Shown: in pieces, positions 16,639 through 18,464 of the stretch
Layout: every line of letters starts with the position of its first letter
Position numbering within the stretch: the first letter of the stretch is position 1
DNA from: an uncultured Bacteroidota bacterium
GTDB taxonomy: Bacteria; Bacteroidota; Bacteroidia; Chitinophagales; Chitinophagaceae
Reading direction: 5' to 3'
Assembly: GCA_903913355.1 (NCBI GenBank)
Contig: CAIWKU010000125.1
Location: forward strand, 1 to 18,464
DNA: 18,464 bases
Position numbers and translations under genes: made by a program
The notes under the pieces: model-generated
The model's input: only the letters and a program-made list of their open reading frames with translations
Told to the model about the DNA's origin: nothing
The model's database searches: none

Positions 16639-18464
16639 TTAAAACCAGGTACTGATAAATAGGTCAATTAATTTGATGCCAAAAAAAGGTATAATCACCC
16701 CGCCGAAACCATAGATCAACAGGTTCCTTCTCAAGAGGGCGCTGGCACCGATGGGTTTATAAGAAACACCTTTCAGTGCCAAAGGTATTAGCATAGGAAT
16801 GATAAGGGCATTAAAAATAACAGCAGAAAGGATGGCGCTTTCGGGACTGTGGAGTTTCATGATATTCATTCCCTGTAAAGCCGGAATAGACGTAATAAAC
16901 AATGCCGGCACGATTGCAAAGTATTTTGCCACATCATTGGCAATTGAAAAGGTAGTTAATGTTCCCCTTGTCATTAATAATTGCTTCCCTATCTCTACTA
17001 TTTCAATCAATTTCGTTGGGTCATTATCTAAATCAACCATATTACCCGCCTCCTTGGCTGCAGCGGTGCCACTATTCATAGCAACTCCCACATCTGCCTG
17101 AGCCAGGGCTGGGGCATCATTTGTACCATCACCCATCATTGCCACCAATTTGCCACCTTGTTGTTCTTTCTTAATATAGTTCATCTTATCCTCTGGCTTC
17201 GCTTCTGCAATAAAATCATCTACCCCGGCTTTTTCGGCAATGAATTTTGCAGTTAAAGGGTTATCGCCTGTAACCATCACAGTTTTCACACCCATTTTAC
17301 GTAGCCTTTCAAATCGCTCCTGTATACCGGGTTTAATGATATCCTGTAATTCAATAACGCCTAAAACGGCATTATTCTGACAAACCACCAAGGGAGTTCC
17401 TCCTTTCGAAGAAATTATTTTCACTTGTTCTCCAGTTTCTTCCGGAAAAGAATTGCCTGCTTTGTTTACTAAATTCCGGATAGAATCATAGGCGCCTTTC
17501 CGTATTTTCAAGCCGCTGGGTAAGTCAATACCACTACTTCTTGTTTCAGCAGTGAATTCAATAAATCTTGCACCATTGGTATTAAATGAATGAATATTTA
17601 AACCCGCCAGTTCTATAATTGATTTTCCTTCTGGTGTCTCGTCTGCAAGAGAAGATAATACACAGGCTTCTATAAAAAGAGTCTCATCAATACCATTGGA
17701 AGGATAAAAATGAGTGGCTTTTCGGTTACCAATGGTAATGGTACCCGTCTTGTCCAGTAATAATGTATCCAGATCGCCTGCTGTTTCAACTGCTTTACCA
17801 CTTTTGGTAATCACATTGGCACGGAGTGCTCTATCCATACCCGCAATGCCTATGGCACTTAGCAACCCTCCAATTGTGGTGGGTATCAGGCACACAAACA
17901 GTGAAATGAAAGCGGCAATCGTAATCGGCGTATTGGCAAAATCACCAAATGGTTTAAGTGTAACACAAACAATAATGAATACCAGTGTAAACCCTGCCAA
18001 TAAAATAGTCAGGGCAATTTCATTGGGTGTTTTTTGCCGGCTTGCGCCTTCCACTAAAGCAATCATCTTATCCAAAAAACTTTCACCTGGTTCCGTGGTT
18101 ACCCGTACTTTAATTTTGTCTGATAAAACTTTTGTTCCACCCGTTACACTTGATTTATCGCCACCACTTTCTCTGATCACCGGCGCTGATTCACCGGTAA
18201 TCGCACTTTCATCAATAGTAGCAATCCCTTCTATGATCTCTCCGTCCATCGGAATTATATCACCTGCTTCACATAAAAAGACATCGCCTTTTTTCAACTG
18301 AGAGGAGGATACGATCTTCATCTCGCCTACAAATATTTCACCCACAGTCTGTATCCATTTAGCAGGTGTTTCTTCTCTTGTTTTACGAAGACTATCGGCC
18401 TGTGCCTTACCTCTTGCTTCAGCGATGGCTTCTGCAAAATTTGCAAACAATAGGGTTAATAAAA
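16639..18464 (-). CDS. kdpB: K+-transporting ATPase ATP-binding subunit KdpB (5' end beyond right edge)
   Basis: KdpB is the P-type ATPase subunit that hydrolyses ATP to power K+ import by KdpFABC in the inner membrane. The frame is open to the right edge (LLTLLFANFAEA and onward). Comparison with E. coli KdpB places about 75 residues, including the first membrane helices, outside the window. Seen in order are the actuator-domain ITGES at about 18198-18184, membrane segment CLIPTTIGGLLSAIG, the phosphorylation site DKTGT with Asp at 17752-17754, the hinge MMGDGTNDAPALAQADVGVAMNSGT, and the closing helices (LKGVSYKPIGASALLRRN). The Ser of TGES, whose phosphorylation inhibits the E. coli pump at high K+, is conserved. 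kdpA and kdpF should lie further right. kdpC follows without a gap. Confidence 0.97.
   Translation of the reverse strand, partial: LLTLLFANFAEAIAEARGKAQADSLRKTREETPAKWIQTVGEIFVGEMKIVSSSQLKKGDVFLCEAGDIIPMDGEIIEGIATIDESAITGESAPVIRESGGDKSSVTGGTKVLSDKIKVRVTTEPGESFLDKMIALVEGASRQKTPNEIALTILLAGFTLVFIIVCVTLKPFGDFANTPITIAAFISLFVCLIPTTIGGLLSAIGIAGMDRALRANVITKSGKAVETAGDLDTLLLDKTGTITIGNRKATHFYPSNGIDETLFIEACVLSSLADETPEGKSIIELAGLNIHSFNTNGARFIEFTAETRSSGIDLPSGLKIRKGAYDSIRNLVNKAGNSFPEETGEQVKIISSKGGTPLVVCQNNAVLGVIELQDIIKPGIQERFERLRKMGVKTVMVTGDNPLTAKFIAEKAGVDDFIAEAKPEDKMNYIKKEQQGGKLVAMMGDGTNDAPALAQADVGVAMNSGTAAAKEAGNMVDLDNDPTKLIEIVEIGKQLLMTRGTLTTFSIANDVAKYFAIVPALFITSIPALQGMNIMKLHSPESAILSAVIFNALIIPMLIPLALKGVSYKPIGASALLRRNLLIYGFGGVIIPFFGIKLIDLFISTWF

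Noticed and set aside
17714..18301. 195-codon plus-strand open frame
   Set aside because: It is exactly antisense to well-conserved kdpB coding sequence and has no recognisable protein character.
1..18464. Mobile element, prophage, defence island or CRISPR array
   Set aside because: No transposase, integrase, phage gene, terminal repeats or spaced repeat array was seen. The helicase-nuclease alone does not make a defence system.

Overview
The window looks like ordinary chromosome from a member of the Bacteroidota, most likely near Chitinophagaceae or Sphingobacteriales. The signs are low GC, methionine synthase split into two adjacent genes, a lipoprotein with the Bacteroidota-style start CANIIPPGGGPKD, several promoter-like TAnnTTTG boxes and weak Shine-Dalgarno sequences. 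The taxonomic call is inference from gene style; no rRNA gene is present.

Layout. Positions 1-3364 hold a split, cobalamin-dependent methionine synthase on the minus strand: a short homocysteine/zinc domain gene, then the large pterin/B12/activation gene, which runs off the left edge. It is preceded by a 311-bp non-coding leader (3365-3675) with a candidate promoter and several inverted repeats. Further upstream on the same strand are recR (3676-4290), an Ig-like-domain lipoprotein (4334-5746) and a large UvrD/Rep-type helicase fused to a PD-(D/E)XK nuclease (5827-8973). The plus strand then carries an SRPBCC-fold protein (9100-9600) and a Kup potassium transporter (9745-11712). From the right edge leftwards, a minus-strand kdp operon fills 18464-11784: kdpB (5' end outside the window), kdpC, an outer-membrane porin-like protein, a KdpD-type sensor lacking a kinase domain, and a separate membrane histidine kinase. 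kup and the kdp operon converge, with 71 bp between them.

How the genes fit together. The right half is a potassium-uptake locus. Kup is a secondary K+ transporter. Kdp is the high-affinity P-type ATPase. The porin-like gene inside the operon could supply outer-membrane permeability. The two sensor genes together correspond to one conventional KdpD. No response regulator gene is visible; kdpA and any regulator would lie beyond the right edge. The left half combines methionine/one-carbon metabolism with DNA repair (recR and the helicase-nuclease).

I found no mobile element, CRISPR array, tRNA, rRNA or phage gene. Nothing amounts to a clearly new system. The points most worth a second look are the metH leader with potentially alternative hairpins, the kdp operon with an embedded porin and a split sensor, and the single-chain helicase-nuclease with a possible Fe-S cysteine set.
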